From an uncultured Alsobacter sp. (lineage in GTDB: Bacteria; Pseudomonadota; Alphaproteobacteria; Rhizobiales; Beijerinckiaceae), in contig NZ_CAMFHB010000005.1 in NCBI RefSeq assembly GCF_945952055.1, forward strand, positions 124,001 through 188,000: a DNA stretch of 64,000 nucleotides, read 5' to 3'. The notes below the pieces were generated by a model. It ran no database searches. It saw nothing but the letters and a program-made list of their open reading frames with translations, and was not told the origin of the DNA. The translations under genes and the position numbers were made by a program. This document shows positions 16,571-30,825 of this stretch, piece after piece (the stretch's first letter is position 1; every line of letters begins with the position of its first letter).

Positions 16571-16655
16571 GTCCTGGCCGGGCTTGGCCCGGCCATCCAC
16601 GACTCCGGTCGGGCGCGCCAAAGTCGTGGGTGCCCGGGCCAAGCCCGGGCATGAC
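16571..16655. repeat. dispersed palindromic repeat, full copy
   Basis: An imperfect inverted repeat of about 85 bp. The left arm contains CCGGGCTTGGCCCGG then CATCCACGACT; the right arm contains AGTCGTGGGTGCCCGGG then CCAAGCCCGGGCATGAC. A half copy is at 20224-20263. It lies in a non-coding gap between the irr terminator and the clpB stop, and looks like a REP/RIME-type intergenic element of Rhizobiales. Confidence 0.7.
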
Positions 16656-16699
16656 GCGCGGAGGGGTGGGAGCTTCCTGGAAGCCCCGATCCCAGAGGC

Positions 16700-19315
<2,616 letters not shown>

Positions 19316-19444
19316 GTGGTCCTCCTTTCGGCAGCGCAGGCGCCGTCCGACAGGCCCGGCTCTCGCTCCGCATGGCGGCCCCCTTGAAGGCTGCCGCCGA
19401 CGCATAGATAGGTGTGGCATTTCGACAACGGAAGGGGCGCCGGC

Positions 19445-20209
19445 ATGGCCGACCGCATGATTCTTCAAGCCATCCATCGGTATCCGGTAAAGGGCTTATC
19501 GCCCGAACCGGTGGCGAAGGTGACGCTGACGCCGGGCGATCCGTTGCCCCACGACCGGCGCTACGCCGTCGAGAACGGCCCATCGGGCTTCGATCCGGTG
19601 GCACCCGTCCACATGCCCAAGATCAAGTTCCTGATGCTGATGCGCGACGAGGCGCTCGCGCGCCTGGAGACGCGCTTCGATCCGGCCACGACGGTCCTCA
19701 CGATCCGCGAAGGCGACGAGGAGTGCGTGCGGGGTGACCTCTCGACGGCCGAGGGCCGCGCGGCCATCGAGGGTTTCCTGGCGGGCTGGTGCGCGCCCTC
19801 GCTGCGCGGTGCTCCGCGGGTGCTCGAGGCGCCGGGTTTCAGCTTCTCGGACACGCGGCACCGCGTCGTGTCGATCATCAACCTGGCGTCGGTCAGGGCG
19901 CTGGAGCAGCGGATGGGCGTGCCGGTCGACCCTCTGCGCTTCCGCGGCAACCTGCTGGTCGACGGCCTGCCGCCGTGGGGCGAGTTCGACCTCGTCGACC
20001 GGACGATCTCCGGGCCGACTGGCGTCGTGCTGCGAGGATTGAAGCGGATCGACCGCTGTGCCGCGACGAACGTCGACCCGGTCACCGGCTTCCGGGACCT
20101 GAACGTGCCGAAGGCGCTCATGGACGCCTATGGGCACATCGACTGCGGGCTCTACGCAACGGTGGAGACGGGCGGCGAACTGGCGGTTGGAGACACGCTG
20201 GAGGCGTGA
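19445..20209 (+). CDS. MOSC domain-containing protein
   Basis: 254 residues from the ATG at 19445 (MADRMILQ). N-terminal beta-barrel (MOSC_N) block [14 protein letters not shown], then the MOSC core with FRGNLLVDG and [12 protein letters not shown], which carries the conserved cysteine. MOSC domains bind molybdenum cofactor or transfer sulfur/N-hydroxylated groups (YcbX and mARC relatives). The exact reaction is unknown. Divergent from clpB; a TTGAAG/TAGATA pair at 19384-19410 with 15-base spacing is a possible promoter. Confidence 0.85.
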   Translation: MADRMILQAIHRYPVKGLSPEPVAKVTLTPGDPLPHDRRYAVENGPSGFDPVAPVHMPKIKFLMLMRDEALARLETRFDPATTVLTIREGDEECVRGDLSTAEGRAAIEGFLAGWCAPSLRGAPRVLEAPGFSFSDTRHRVVSIINLASVRALEQRMGVPVDPLRFRGNLLVDGLPPWGEFDLVDRTISGPTGVVLRGLKRIDRCAATNVDPVTGFRDLNVPKALMDAYGHIDCGLYATVETGGELAVGDTLEA

Positions 20210-20223
20210 GAACCCGGCGCCGG

Positions 20224-20263
20224 GCCAAAGTCGTGATGGCCGGGCCAAAAGCCCGGCCAAGAC
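20224..20263. repeat. dispersed palindromic repeat, half copy
   Basis: The sequence CCAAAGTCGTG followed by GGCCGGGCCAAAAGCCCGGCC matches the right arm of the element at 16571-16655. It begins 15 bp after the MOSC stop and ends before the grxD stop, so it may also act as a hairpin between convergent genes. Confidence 0.6.
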
Positions 20264-20291
20264 GGTGGAGAGGATGTGCGAAAAGACCGCG

Positions 20292-20630
<339 letters not shown>

Positions 20631-20725
20631 GGTCCGGTCCTTCGTCCGTGCGCGGTCAAGGCGCGCCGTTGCAAAGTTGATCTGGCAAGGCGTGATTGGA
20701 TCACGGCGGACCGTGACCCTCTTCC

Positions 20726-20962
20726 TCATTCTTGGGGTGCGCTGGTCGTCAGTGCAAGGGCATGCAGCACGCCGCCCATGTTTCCCTTGAGCGCCGCATA
20801 GACCATCTGGTGCTGCTGCACCCGGGTCTTTCCCTTGAAGGCGGAGGACACCACCGTCGCGGCATAGTGGTCGCCGTCGCCGGCGAGGTCGCGGATCTCG
20901 ACCTTCGCATCGGGGAAGGCGGCCTTGATCATCGTCTCGATGTCCCGGGCGTCCATGGCCAT
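20726..20962 (-). CDS. bolA: BolA family protein
   Basis: 78 residues. The compact BolA fold is shown by the IKAAFPDAKVEIRDL start, DHYAATVVSSAFKGK, and the QHQMVYAALKG block with its conserved histidine. Partners CGFS glutaredoxins in iron-sulfur cluster handling and iron sensing. Sits 14 bp after the purL stop and upstream of grxD, so purL-bolA-grxD is likely one transcript, as in other alphaproteobacteria. Confidence 0.93.
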   Translation of the reverse strand: MAMDARDIETMIKAAFPDAKVEIRDLAGDGDHYAATVVSSAFKGKTRVQQHQMVYAALKGNMGGVLHALALTTSAPQE

Positions 20963-20976
20963 GGCGTCTTGTCTCC

Positions 20977-23202
<2,226 letters not shown>

Positions 23203-23395
23203 GCCGGTCTCCGTGTGTCGGCCGCAGGGGTGCGCTTCGCATAGCCGTCCCGGCTTCCCGTGTCCATGCGTGCCGAAGGGAAACGCACCGTTACCGAGTG
23301 TCCCGGATCGGGACGGATTTCGGCCGAAAATACCGAAAATCGGTTGGCAACGATTTTGAAACCTAACCCGCCAGAGACCACGGAGATCGCAAACC

Positions 23396-24586
23396 ATGTC
23401 CGTTCTGGCACGCTTCGTTAAGGACACCCGCGGCAACTTCGGCGTGATCACCGCCGTCATGATGGTGCCGCTGGCCATCGGTGCGGGTGGTGCCGTCGAC
23501 TACTCCCGCACCGTGGCCGCCAAGACCAAGCTGCAGGCCGCGGTGGACAGCGCCGCGCTGATCCTCGCCCACGATGCCCGCACGAGCACGCTGCCTCAGC
23601 TGCAGGCCCGCGCCGAGACGCTCGTGACGCAGATGTTCGGGTCTTCGACCACCGGCATAGCATCCCTCAAGAGCGTGGCTCTCACCCGCAACGACAAGAC
23701 GATCCGCATCGTCGCGGCCGCCCAGGCGCCCACCACGACGCTGAAGATGGCCGGCATGTCGGCGATGGACATGAACGTCGCCAGCGAGTCCGCCTACGGA
23801 ACCCGGAAGATCGAGGTGGCCCTGGTGCTCGACAACACCGGCTCGATGGCCGGCACCAAGATCACCGAGCTGCGCAAGGCCGCCAAGAACCTCGTGACCA
23901 CGCTCCAGGGTGTCCAGACGGATGCCGGCAGCGTGAAGATCGGGCTCGTGCCCTTCACCACCCAGGTCCGCCTCGACACCGCGATGAAGGACCAGGCCTG
24001 GCTGGACTTCGCCACCTACGGCGTGGCCAAGGCGAGCTGGGGCGGCTGCGTGACCGACCGCAATCAGCCCTTCGACGTGACGGACGCCGGCGCGGCTCTG
24101 GTTCCGGCCGTCAACTGCGCGGCCGGCACGCTGGCGCGCGTCGTCCCGCTGTCGACCAATTTCGATGCCCTGCGCACGTCGATCGACGGCATGACCGCGG
24201 GCGGCAACACCAACATCACCATCGGCCTGAGCTGGGGCATGGCGGCCCTGTCGAACGCCGAGCCGCTCACCGGCGCCGCGCCGGACGGATCCGCCGACGT
24301 CGAGAAGTTCATGATCGTGCTGACGGACGGCGACAACACGCAGAACCGCTGGTCGACCTCCAAGGTCACGATCGACAACCGCACGCGCGCCGCCTGCGAC
24401 ACCGCCAAGACCGCCAGCCGCGGCATCAAGCTCTACACGATCCGCGTCATCGACGGCGACGCCAACCTGCTGCGAGACTGCGCCTCGAACACCTCGATGT
24501 TCTACGACGTCAAGCAGGCCTCCGACCTGGACGCCGTGTTCCGCAAGATCGCCCAGGAAATCGCCGCGATCCGCATCACGAGCTGA
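23396..24586 (+). CDS. TadE/TadG-like protein with von Willebrand factor A domain
   Basis: 396 residues. The N-terminus has the [21 protein letters not shown] pilin-like helix of Flp/TadE/TadG proteins, then [24 protein letters not shown] vWA domain starts near residue 138 with the MIDAS motif DNTGSM (146-151) and continues with [11 protein letters not shown]. Such proteins are exported and linked to the Tad pilus or envelope. No other tad genes are nearby, so this is an orphan. It sits between purL and purQ in the opposite orientation to both. It ends just before a long inverted repeat and T tract that probably terminate it. Confidence 0.85.
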   Translation: MSVLARFVKDTRGNFGVITAVMMVPLAIGAGGAVDYSRTVAAKTKLQAAVDSAALILAHDARTSTLPQLQARAETLVTQMFGSSTTGIASLKSVALTRNDKTIRIVAAAQAPTTTLKMAGMSAMDMNVASESAYGTRKIEVALVLDNTGSMAGTKITELRKAAKNLVTTLQGVQTDAGSVKIGLVPFTTQVRLDTAMKDQAWLDFATYGVAKASWGGCVTDRNQPFDVTDAGAALVPAVNCAAGTLARVVPLSTNFDALRTSIDGMTAGGNTNITIGLSWGMAALSNAEPLTGAAPDGSADVEKFMIVLTDGDNTQNRWSTSKVTIDNRTRAACDTAKTASRGIKLYTIRVIDGDANLLRDCASNTSMFYDVKQASDLDAVFRKIAQEIAAIRITS

Positions 24587-24627
24587 GGAGCCGGTGGTCC
24601 GGGGTTGCTGCCTCGGCCGCCACCAAT

Positions 24628-24743
24628 CTCCTCATCCTGAGCAGGCCGCACAGCGGCCGTGTCGAAGGACGCAGAATGGCTCCGCATGGAACCGTTCTGC
24701 GTCCTTCGACACGCGGCCTTCGGCCGCTGCTCAGGATGAGGAG
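24628..24743. repeat. large inverted repeat, probable RIME-like element and terminator
   Basis: About 116 bp. The left arm CTCCTCATCCTGAGCAG ... GTCGAAGGACGCAGAA is mirrored by TTCTGCGTCCTTCGAC ... CTGCTCAGGATGAGGAG, with small imperfections around a GCGGCC hairpin in each arm. Seven bases CTTTTTT follow at 24744-24750, so on the plus strand it should act as a terminator for the TadG-like gene. The core resembles a repeat I have seen between genes in many Rhizobiales genomes. Confidence 0.75.
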
Positions 24744-24768
24744 CTTTTTTCCGCTTCGAGAGAAGGCG

Positions 24769-25464
24769 TCACGCCGCGGCGCGGACGGCGAGGCTCTCGA
24801 ACAGGGCGCGGCCGTCGGTGCCGCCGGCCAGCGGGTCGATCAGGTTCTCGGGGTGGGGCATCATCCCCAGCACGTTGAACTTGTCCGAGTAGATCCCGGC
24901 GATGTCGTTCAAAGAGCCGTTGGGGTTGGCCTTGCCGCCCACCGTCCCGTTCGCGTCGCAGTAGCGGAAGGCCACCCGGCCGTCGCCCTCGAGGCGGGCG
25001 AGGGTGTCGGGATCGGCGATGTAGTTGCCCTCGCCATGGGCGATGCAGACCTCGATGGTCTGGCCCGGCGTGTAGGCGTTGGTGAACACCGTGTCCCCCC
25101 GCTCCACACGCAGGTGCTGCATCTTGCAGACGAACCGCAGGTCCGCGTTGCGCATCAGCACGCCGGGCAGGAGGCCGGATTCCACGAGGATCTGGAAGCC
25201 GTTGCACACGCCGAGCACGAAGCCGCCGCGGGCCGCATGGGCGCGCACGGCGTCCATCACGTTGGCGCGGCCCGCAATGGCTCCGCAGCGCAGATAGTCG
25301 CCGTAGCTGAAGCCGCCGGGCAGCACCGCGAGGTCGGTTCCGGCCGGCAGGTCGTGGTCCGCGTGCCAGACATAGGCGGGCTCGCGCCCGGTCGCCTGGT
25401 GCAAGGCGCGGCCGATGTCGCGCTCGCGGTTCGATCCGGGGAAGACGATGACGGCGGCTTTCAT
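24769..25464 (-). CDS. purQ: phosphoribosylformylglycinamidine synthase, glutaminase subunit PurQ
   Basis: 231 residues. Class I glutamine amidotransferase: FPGSNRERD start, [13 protein letters not shown], nucleophile Cys87 in [10 protein letters not shown], and the His/Glu of the triad in MMPHPENL near the C-terminus. Generates ammonia from glutamine for PurL. Lies 39 bp downstream of purS on the same strand. Normally adjacent to purL in relatives; here the TadG-like gene and an inverted repeat intervene. Confidence 0.95.
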   Translation of the reverse strand: MKAAVIVFPGSNRERDIGRALHQATGREPAYVWHADHDLPAGTDLAVLPGGFSYGDYLRCGAIAGRANVMDAVRAHAARGGFVLGVCNGFQILVESGLLPGVLMRNADLRFVCKMQHLRVERGDTVFTNAYTPGQTIEVCIAHGEGNYIADPDTLARLEGDGRVAFRYCDANGTVGGKANPNGSLNDIAGIYSDKFNVLGMMPHPENLIDPLAGGTDGRALFESLAVRAAA

Positions 25465-25503
25465 GGCGGGCCTCCGGGCCTGATGTCCCAGCGCTGTGCG
25501 CTG

Positions 25504-25743
25504 TCAGGCGATCTCGATGCGGTAGTTCTCGATGACCGTGTTGGCGAGCAGCTTCTCGCAGGCGAGCTTGAGGCTCGCCTCGGCGGCCGCCTTGTCGGAC
25601 CCGGCGATCTCGATGTCGAAGACCTTGCCCTGGCGGACGCTGTCGACCCCGTCGACGCCGAGCGAGCGCAGCGCGCCCTCGATGGCCTTGCCCTGCGGAT
25701 CCAGGACGCCGGTCTTCAGCGTGACGGTGACGCGGGCTTTCAT
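25504..25743 (-). CDS. purS: phosphoribosylformylglycinamidine synthase subunit PurS
   Basis: 79 residues: MKARVTVTLKTGVLDPQGKAIEGAL, with VRQGKVFDIEI in the middle, fits PurS throughout. PurS dimers bridge PurL and PurQ and channel ammonia. Located between the Uma2-like gene (47 bp upstream) and purQ. Confidence 0.94.
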   Translation of the reverse strand: MKARVTVTLKTGVLDPQGKAIEGALRSLGVDGVDSVRQGKVFDIEIAGSDKAAAEASLKLACEKLLANTVIENYRIEIA

Positions 25744-25790
25744 CGCGGCAGGCTCCTCGGCGGGTCGGATCGCCCGCACCGGGATCCGGG

Positions 25791-26357
25791 TCAGGCGAGG
25801 TCCGTATCGCGATAGAGGCTCGCGAGCGGCAAGGCAACCCCGAGGGCGGAGAGCTCCACCGTTGTCGAGAGGTCTTTCAGGATCGATCCAGCGAAGCCGT
25901 CGGATCGGCTGAAGTGGCTCACCTCGATGCTGGAGGGTGAAACGACGACGTAATGCTGGAGTGACGGCAACGCAGAGTAGACCTGCCTCTTCCACTTGCG
26001 GTCGCGCGATGCTGTACCGGGCGAAAGAACCTCGAAAGCGACGAGAATGTCGTCGCAAAAGCTCCCTTCGAGCGAGTCCAGCGGGCGCACCATCACATCT
26101 GGAACCGGAGCATTGAACTCGTCGACCTTGACGCCGATTCCGGGGACGACGGCCCAACTGGATCGCCGGGCTCGCATCACGGAGCCGAGTTCCAGGATGA
26201 TGTTGCCGACGAGCACCTGGTGGCGAAAGACCGGCGACGGACTCAAGACGGGCCTCCCCTCGACCAGCTCCCACTTCTCGTCGTCCGGGCGCGTGTCGAG
26301 GAAGGCGACAAACTCGCCGAAGCTCAGGCGCAATGAGGGGGCGGCAAAATCGGTCAT
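25791..26357 (-). CDS. Uma2 family nuclease-fold protein (DUF820)
   Basis: 188 residues from the ATG at 26357 (MTDFAAPS); a TTG start at 26378 is possible but less likely. The PD-(D/E)XK nuclease core is visible: the PDVMV Asp at residue 87, then FEVLSP with Glu109 and lysines near 121-123. Uma2 proteins are abundant as families in cyanobacteria; their biological role is unknown. The gene interrupts the purC-purS-purQ order. Two 60-base lines I counted by hand in it were 57% and 63% GC, below the typical level around it, which hints at later arrival. Confidence 0.82.
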   Translation of the reverse strand: MTDFAAPSLRLSFGEFVAFLDTRPDDEKWELVEGRPVLSPSPVFRHQVLVGNIILELGSVMRARRSSWAVVPGIGVKVDEFNAPVPDVMVRPLDSLEGSFCDDILVAFEVLSPGTASRDRKWKRQVYSALPSLQHYVVVSPSSIEVSHFSRSDGFAGSILKDLSTTVELSALGVALPLASLYRDTDLA

Positions 26358-26461
26358 CGCTGAAATCTCCGCCCCCAAGTGTAGCGCACGACCCTGCCGG
26401 TCGAAACCGACCGCCGCTTGCGTTGCGGCACGGGCTTTTCGCCGCCACCACCCGGCGCACG

Positions 26462-26490
26462 AAAAAAGGGCCCGCCGAGGCGAGCCCTTT
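26462..26490 (-). terminator. rho-independent terminator of purC
   Basis: Read on the minus strand, AAAGGGCTCGCC pairs with GGCGGGCCCTTT around a two-base loop (one T-G pair), followed by TTT. It lies 23 bp beyond the purC stop, so purC is probably transcribed alone and the Uma2, purS and purQ genes need their own promoter. Confidence 0.82.
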
Positions 26491-26513
26491 GCAAACCGTC
26501 GGTGCTGCGGCGC

Positions 26514-27278
26514 TTACTGCACCAGCTTCGGGCCTGTCGCGCCGATGCGCTCGTTCTCGGTAATGATGCCGAGACGGCGGGCCACTTCGGTGTAGGCCTC
26601 GACCAGGCCGCCGAGATCGCGGCGGAACCGGTCCTTGTCGAGCTTGTCGTTCGACTTGATGTCCCACAGGCGGCAGCTGTCGGGCGAGATCTCGTCGGCG
26701 ACGACGATGCGCATCATGTCGCCTTCCCAGAGCCGGCCGCACTCCATCTTGAAGTCGACGAGGCGGATGCCGACGCCCAGGAAGAGACCGGACAGGAAGT
26801 CGTTGACGCGGATGGCGAGCGCCATGACGTCGTCGATCTCCTGCGGGGTGGCCCAGCCGAAGGCCGTGATGTGCTCTTCGGAGACCATCGGGTCGTTCAG
26901 CGCGTCGTTCTTGTAGTAGAACTCGATGATCGAGCGGGGAAGCTGCGTTCCCTCCTCGATGCCGAGGCGCGTCGACAGCGATCCGGCCGCCACGTTGCGC
27001 ACCACGATCTCGAGCGGAATGATCTCGACCTCGCGGATGAGCTGCTCGCGCATGTTGAGGCGACGGATGAAGTGCGTCGGCACGCCGATGTCGTTGAGGT
27101 GCTGGAAGATGTACTCGGAAATCCGATTGTTCAGGACCCCCTTTCCGTCGATCACCTCGTGCTTCTTGGCGTTGAACGCGGTCGCATCGTCCTTGAAATG
27201 CTGGATCAGGGTTCCCGGCTCGGGGCCCTCGTAAAGGACCTTGGCCTTGCCTTCGTAGATGCGACGGCGGCGGTTCAT
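26514..27278 (-). CDS. purC: phosphoribosylaminoimidazole-succinocarboxamide synthase
   Basis: 254 residues from [13 protein letters not shown] at 27278, the usual Rhizobiales start; upstream in-frame codons exist but are not conserved. Blocks [48 protein letters not shown] and KDRFRRDLG fit SAICAR synthetase well. Joins CAIR with aspartate using ATP, step seven of purine synthesis. Divergent from the ATPase zeta gene across a 375-bp gap and followed by its own terminator. Confidence 0.95.
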   Translation of the reverse strand: MNRRRRIYEGKAKVLYEGPEPGTLIQHFKDDATAFNAKKHEVIDGKGVLNNRISEYIFQHLNDIGVPTHFIRRLNMREQLIREVEIIPLEIVVRNVAAGSLSTRLGIEEGTQLPRSIIEFYYKNDALNDPMVSEEHITAFGWATPQEIDDVMALAIRVNDFLSGLFLGVGIRLVDFKMECGRLWEGDMMRIVVADEISPDSCRLWDIKSNDKLDKDRFRRDLGGLVEAYTEVARRLGIITENERIGATGPKLVQ

Positions 27279-27653
27279 CGGGATATACCGTGTCTTGAGG
27301 AAATCCATGGCAGCCGTGGCTCCTGCGAGGACGTCCGCGGCGGTCGGCGGGCGAAAACGGCATCGGCCGGCGGCCGAGACCTGGGTTCCCACCCTGTTCG
27401 CAACCTAGCCGATCGCCAAAAGGAGCACAACGCCGGGCCCCGCCCACTCCTGGACGATGCCTGCGTTCTCCCCGGTTCGGGCGCTATATGGTCCATCGAA
27501 GCAGAAAATGCAATTTCCGCACGCGTGGACCCGCCGGGGGCCTCGTGGCCGTGCTTGAACGCAGGCTATGGTAATCCGGACGAGGCGTCGCTATCTCAAG
27601 GTTGCAGAATGTGGAGAAGCGCTTCGGCGCCGCACGGGAGATCGACCAACGCC
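27279..27653. other. 375-bp intergenic region, divergent promoters
   Basis: No convincing coding frame. It must hold the promoters of purC (leftward) and the zeta gene (rightward). A GCTATATGG stretch near 27490 and a CTTGAAC near 27555 are the only AT-richer, promoter-like spots; neither has a well-spaced partner. No riboswitch or tRNA recognised. Confidence 0.4.
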
Positions 27654-27974
27654 ATGACGACGTTCCAGAAGCGTGAAGATGCGTTCGAGGCCATGTTTGC
27701 CCATGACCAGGAGCTGCGCTTCAAGGCCACGGCCCGCCGCAACAAGCTGCTCGGCCATTGGGCTGCCGCCCAGCTTGGCAAGAGCGGGCCCGAGGCCGAG
27801 GCCTATGCCAAAGAGGTCGTGATGGCCGACTTCGAGGAAGTCGGCGAGGAGGACGTGTTCCGCAAGGTGCAGGCCGACCTGGCCGCCGGCGGTTCGAAGG
27901 CGACCGAGCAGGAGATCCGGGCTGCCATGGCCGAGCTCATGGCCAAGGCCGTCACCGAGGTGAAGGCCTCCTGA
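27654..27974 (+). CDS. F1F0-ATP synthase inhibitor zeta subunit (DUF1476)
   Basis: 106 residues: MTTFQKREDAFEAMFAHDQ, then LRFKATARRNKLLGHWAA, then an acidic four-helix body. This fits the DUF1476 family, of which the Paracoccus zeta subunit is the studied member. Zeta inserts its N-terminal helix into F1 and blocks reverse ATP hydrolysis. Found only in alphaproteobacteria, often beside purine genes, which agrees with its place divergent from purC. Followed by a hairpin at 28040-28059. Confidence 0.92.
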   Translation: MTTFQKREDAFEAMFAHDQELRFKATARRNKLLGHWAAAQLGKSGPEAEAYAKEVVMADFEEVGEEDVFRKVQADLAAGGSKATEQEIRAAMAELMAKAVTEVKAS

Positions 27975-28039
27975 GGCGCCTTCCGGGGCCCCTGCCGACG
28001 GCCTTGCGGCTGAAGACGGGTTCCGCCAAGATTTGGACC

Positions 28040-28059
28040 GGCGCGGCGTAAGCCGCGCC
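28040..28059 (+). terminator. hairpin after zeta gene, possible terminator
   Basis: GGCGCGGC at 28040-28047 and GCCGCGCC at 28052-28059 with a GTAA tetraloop; the sequence after it (GTCGTCGTTT) has only a weak T run. It lies 66 bp after the zeta stop and 54 bp before the aldolase start. Confidence 0.45.
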
Positions 28060-28113
28060 GTCGTCGTTTGAAGACAGGGCCGCAGCAGGCCCGCTGCCGG
28101 GGGGAAAGCCACG

Positions 28114-28890
28114 ATGAGCGCAGCCGTCTATGCCGCATTGGCCAAGGCGCTGGGAGGAGGCTCGGGCCTTCTCACGGGCTGGGTCAGCATGCCGGATCCG
28201 CTTCTCGCTGGCCTCGTGGCGCGCGAGGACCTGGACGCCGTCACCCTCGACATGCAGCACGGCATGGTCACCACCGCCTCGGCGGTGCTCGGCATCGGGC
28301 AGGTGGCCCTGGCCGGCAAGCCGTCCATCGTGCGGATCCCGGTCGGCGACTTCGCCACCGCCTCCCGCATGCTCGACGCCGGCGCCTCGGGCATCATCGC
28401 CCCGATGATCAACACCGTCGAGGACGCGCGCCGGTTGGCCGCCTACACCAAGTATCCGCCGGTCGGGGAACGCAGCTGGGGGCCGGCGATCGCGCTGGGC
28501 ATGACCGGCTTCACAATGACGGACTACCTCAAGCAGGCCAACGGCCTGACCGTGACCCTCGCCATGGTGGAAACCCGCGAGTCCCTCGCCGTTCTCGATG
28601 GCATCCTGGCCGTCGACGGCATCGACGGCGTCTTCGTGGGCCCGTCCGATCTCTCGATCGCCCTGTCCGACGGGGGCGAGGTCAACGCGCTCGCGCCGGG
28701 TGTGAGCGACGCGCTGGACCATGTGCTGGCGCGCTGCCGCAGCGTCGGCAAGGCCGCCTGCGCCTTCGCGACGACGGCCGAGAGCGCCAGGGAGCTGCGC
28801 AAGCGCGGCTACGACCTCATTGCGCTGGGCAACGACACCATCCAGATGCGCACCGGCATCCGGGCCATGCTGGGCGTCGCCAAGGGCTGA
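28114..28890 (+). CDS. HpcH/HpaI aldolase/citrate lyase family protein
   Basis: 258 residues. A metal-dependent class II pyruvate aldolase fold: LDMQHGMV supplies the catalytic histidine, SIVRIPVGD the arginine, MVETRESL and FVGPSDLSIAL the acidic metal ligands. Members such as HpaI cleave or form 4-hydroxy-2-keto acids, releasing pyruvate and an aldehyde. No pathway partner genes are nearby, so the natural substrate is unknown. The start at 28114 is preceded by a GGGGGAAAG sequence. Confidence 0.87.
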   Translation: MSAAVYAALAKALGGGSGLLTGWVSMPDPLLAGLVAREDLDAVTLDMQHGMVTTASAVLGIGQVALAGKPSIVRIPVGDFATASRMLDAGASGIIAPMINTVEDARRLAAYTKYPPVGERSWGPAIALGMTGFTMTDYLKQANGLTVTLAMVETRESLAVLDGILAVDGIDGVFVGPSDLSIALSDGGEVNALAPGVSDALDHVLARCRSVGKAACAFATTAESARELRKRGYDLIALGNDTIQMRTGIRAMLGVAKG

Positions 28891-28915
28891 CGACGCTCCG
28901 GTCCGCGGACCGGTT

Positions 28916-29821
28916 TCAGGGTTTCTCGCCGGTGGGGCGCTCGGGAACGCCGAGCGCGTCCGCCAGGCGGGCCTTGGCGGAGCCGGGCCTCAGGGGCTTC
29001 TGCTGGCTTTCGTGCGGCGACCACCCGGAGAGCCAGACGAGCTCCACCGTCGCCCGGACGCGGCCGTCCGGATCGGCGAAGCGTTCGGCGTAGATGGCGA
29101 AGGCCCGCATGAGGGTCTCGCGGCGCAACGGCGTGCGCCGGCGCTCGACCAGGACATTCGTGGCGCCGGTGGCGCGCAGGTCCCGCATCAGCGCCAGCGG
29201 GTCCGCGTAGCGCACGGTCAGCGTGTCGGAATCCGTGACCGGCAGCGCAAATCCCGCCCGCTGCAGGAGAGCGCCCATGTCCCGGACGTCGGCGAAGGGC
29301 GCCACCCGCGGGCTCACGCCGCCTTCCACCTCGGCTTCCGCCGCCGCCAGCGACTGGCGCAGTTCGGTGAGGCTCGCCCCGCCGAGCAGGCAGCCGAGGA
29401 ACAGGCCGTCGGGCCGGAGTGCCCGGCGCAGCTGCACTAGCGCCCCGGGGAGATCGTTGACGCCCTGGAGGGAGAGCAGCGACACCACGAGGTCGAGCAC
29501 GCCGTCGGCCAGCGGCAACCGTTCCTCGTCGCCCACCACCGCCGAAAACCCGCCGGTCCCGGCGGCCGCCGTCGTGGGAGCCAGGCGGATCACGCGGTCC
29601 ACCTGGCCGCTCGCAACCAGGGCCGCCGCGGCCTGCGGTCCCGGCGTGCCCGCGTCCAGGGCCAGCGGGAAGCGGCGCAGAACGGCCGTCAGGCGGTCCG
29701 CCATGTCCTCCGCGACGCGGGCGAGCAGGAAATCGCTGCCGGGCGAGGCCGGCGCCGCAAGCGCCCTGTCGAGGCGGCGGCGCGCGAGCGAGCGATCGAA
29801 GAGGGTGGGTGCACCGCCCAT
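28916..29821 (-). CDS. SAM-dependent methyltransferase-fold protein, BioC/NDUFAF5-like
   Basis: 301 residues from MGGAPTLFDRSLARRRLDRAL at 29821. The N-terminal FDRxxxxxRRxRA pattern and the LLSLQGVNDLPGALVQLRRALRPDGLF block match the BioC/NDUFAF5 (SAM methyltransferase type 11) group. The canonical glycine-rich SAM loop is weak here (ALDAGTPGPQ), so activity is uncertain. The mitochondrial relative NDUFAF5 hydroxylates an arginine in complex I, and alphaproteobacterial members may do the same. Divergent from comF. Confidence 0.78.
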   Translation of the reverse strand: MGGAPTLFDRSLARRRLDRALAAPASPGSDFLLARVAEDMADRLTAVLRRFPLALDAGTPGPQAAAALVASGQVDRVIRLAPTTAAAGTGGFSAVVGDEERLPLADGVLDLVVSLLSLQGVNDLPGALVQLRRALRPDGLFLGCLLGGASLTELRQSLAAAEAEVEGGVSPRVAPFADVRDMGALLQRAGFALPVTDSDTLTVRYADPLALMRDLRATGATNVLVERRRTPLRRETLMRAFAIYAERFADPDGRVRATVELVWLSGWSPHESQQKPLRPGSAKARLADALGVPERPTGEKP

Positions 29822-29953
29822 TTCGGAGCCTTTCCGGGTTCTGCGGCCGGGCCGCGCGTCGCTTATGGAGCGCCCGGGGTCGGGCGTCAAAGGTGGCAGA
29901 TGCTCGCCAAACGCGTGAGGACCCGGTGCGATCCGATGCTCTAGGCTGGCGCT

Positions 29954-30730
29954 ATGAGGACATGGTTCTTCAGCACCCCGCCCGCCTTCACCCTTCCGCT
30001 CGCCGCCCGGCAGGCGGGCCGCGGCATCGTCGACTGGTTCTACCCCCCGTCCTGCATGGCCTGTGGCTCGGCGGTGGCAGACCCGCACGCCCTGTGTCCC
30101 GCGTGCTGGCGGACCTTGCCCCTGATCGAGAGGCCGTTGTGCGAACGGCTCGGGACCCCCTTCGCCGTGGATCTGGGCGGACCGACGGTGTCGCCGGCCG
30201 CGATCGCCGATCCGCCCGTTTTCGGCCGCGCCCGGGCCGTGGCGCGCTACGAGGGCCCGGGCCGGGAGCTCGTACATCGCCTGAAATACGGCGATCGCCT
30301 GGACCTCGCCGGTCCGATGGGCCGCTGGATGGCCAGGGCCGGGGCGGACCTGCTGGGGGAGGACGTCCTGATCGTACCCGTTCCGCTGCACCGGTGGAGG
30401 CTGTGGCGTCGGCGGCACAACCAGGCCGCGCTGCTGGCCCGCGCGGTCGCGGACTGCAGCGGGCGCCCCTGGGACCCCATGGTGCTGCGCCGCGTCAGGC
30501 GCACGAGGCCGCAGGTGGGTCTCTCCCGACCGGAGCGGGCGGAGAACCTGCAGGGCGCGCTGCGCGTGGACCCGGGGCGGGCTGCGGTGGTGGCCGGGCG
30601 CCCCATCGTCCTCGTGGACGACGTGCTCACCACGGGATCGACCGCCGAGGCCGCAACCCGAGCCCTGCTGCGGGCCGGGGCCGCGTCGGTCGACGTTCTG
30701 ACCTTTGCGCGCGTCTGTCTCGCGCCCTGA
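29954..30730 (+). CDS. comF: ComF family phosphoribosyltransferase-like protein
   Basis: 258 residues. N-terminal zinc-type cysteines (CMAC and CPAC) at about residues 34-55, central LKYGDRLDL, and the PRPP loop VLVDDVLTTGST near the C-terminus define ComF. The family is linked to DNA uptake in competent bacteria, but most members lie in non-competent species and their role is unsettled. Followed by grxC after 95 bp. Confidence 0.88.
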   Translation: MRTWFFSTPPAFTLPLAARQAGRGIVDWFYPPSCMACGSAVADPHALCPACWRTLPLIERPLCERLGTPFAVDLGGPTVSPAAIADPPVFGRARAVARYEGPGRELVHRLKYGDRLDLAGPMGRWMARAGADLLGEDVLIVPVPLHRWRLWRRRHNQAALLARAVADCSGRPWDPMVLRRVRRTRPQVGLSRPERAENLQGALRVDPGRAAVVAGRPIVLVDDVLTTGSTAEAATRALLRAGAASVDVLTFARVCLAP

Positions 30731-30825
30731 TCGCAGCACGGCCCGGTGGCAGGCGCCGTGGACACGCCATATATACGGTTGCTTGTCATTCTGCGGGCCA
30801 GCGCCCGCGATCCGGAGACCGCGTC

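Noticed and set aside
19316-19444. Heat-shock (RpoH) promoter for clpB
   Set aside because: No well-spaced CTTGAA-type -35 and matching -10 on the minus strand; the closest match points toward the MOSC gene.
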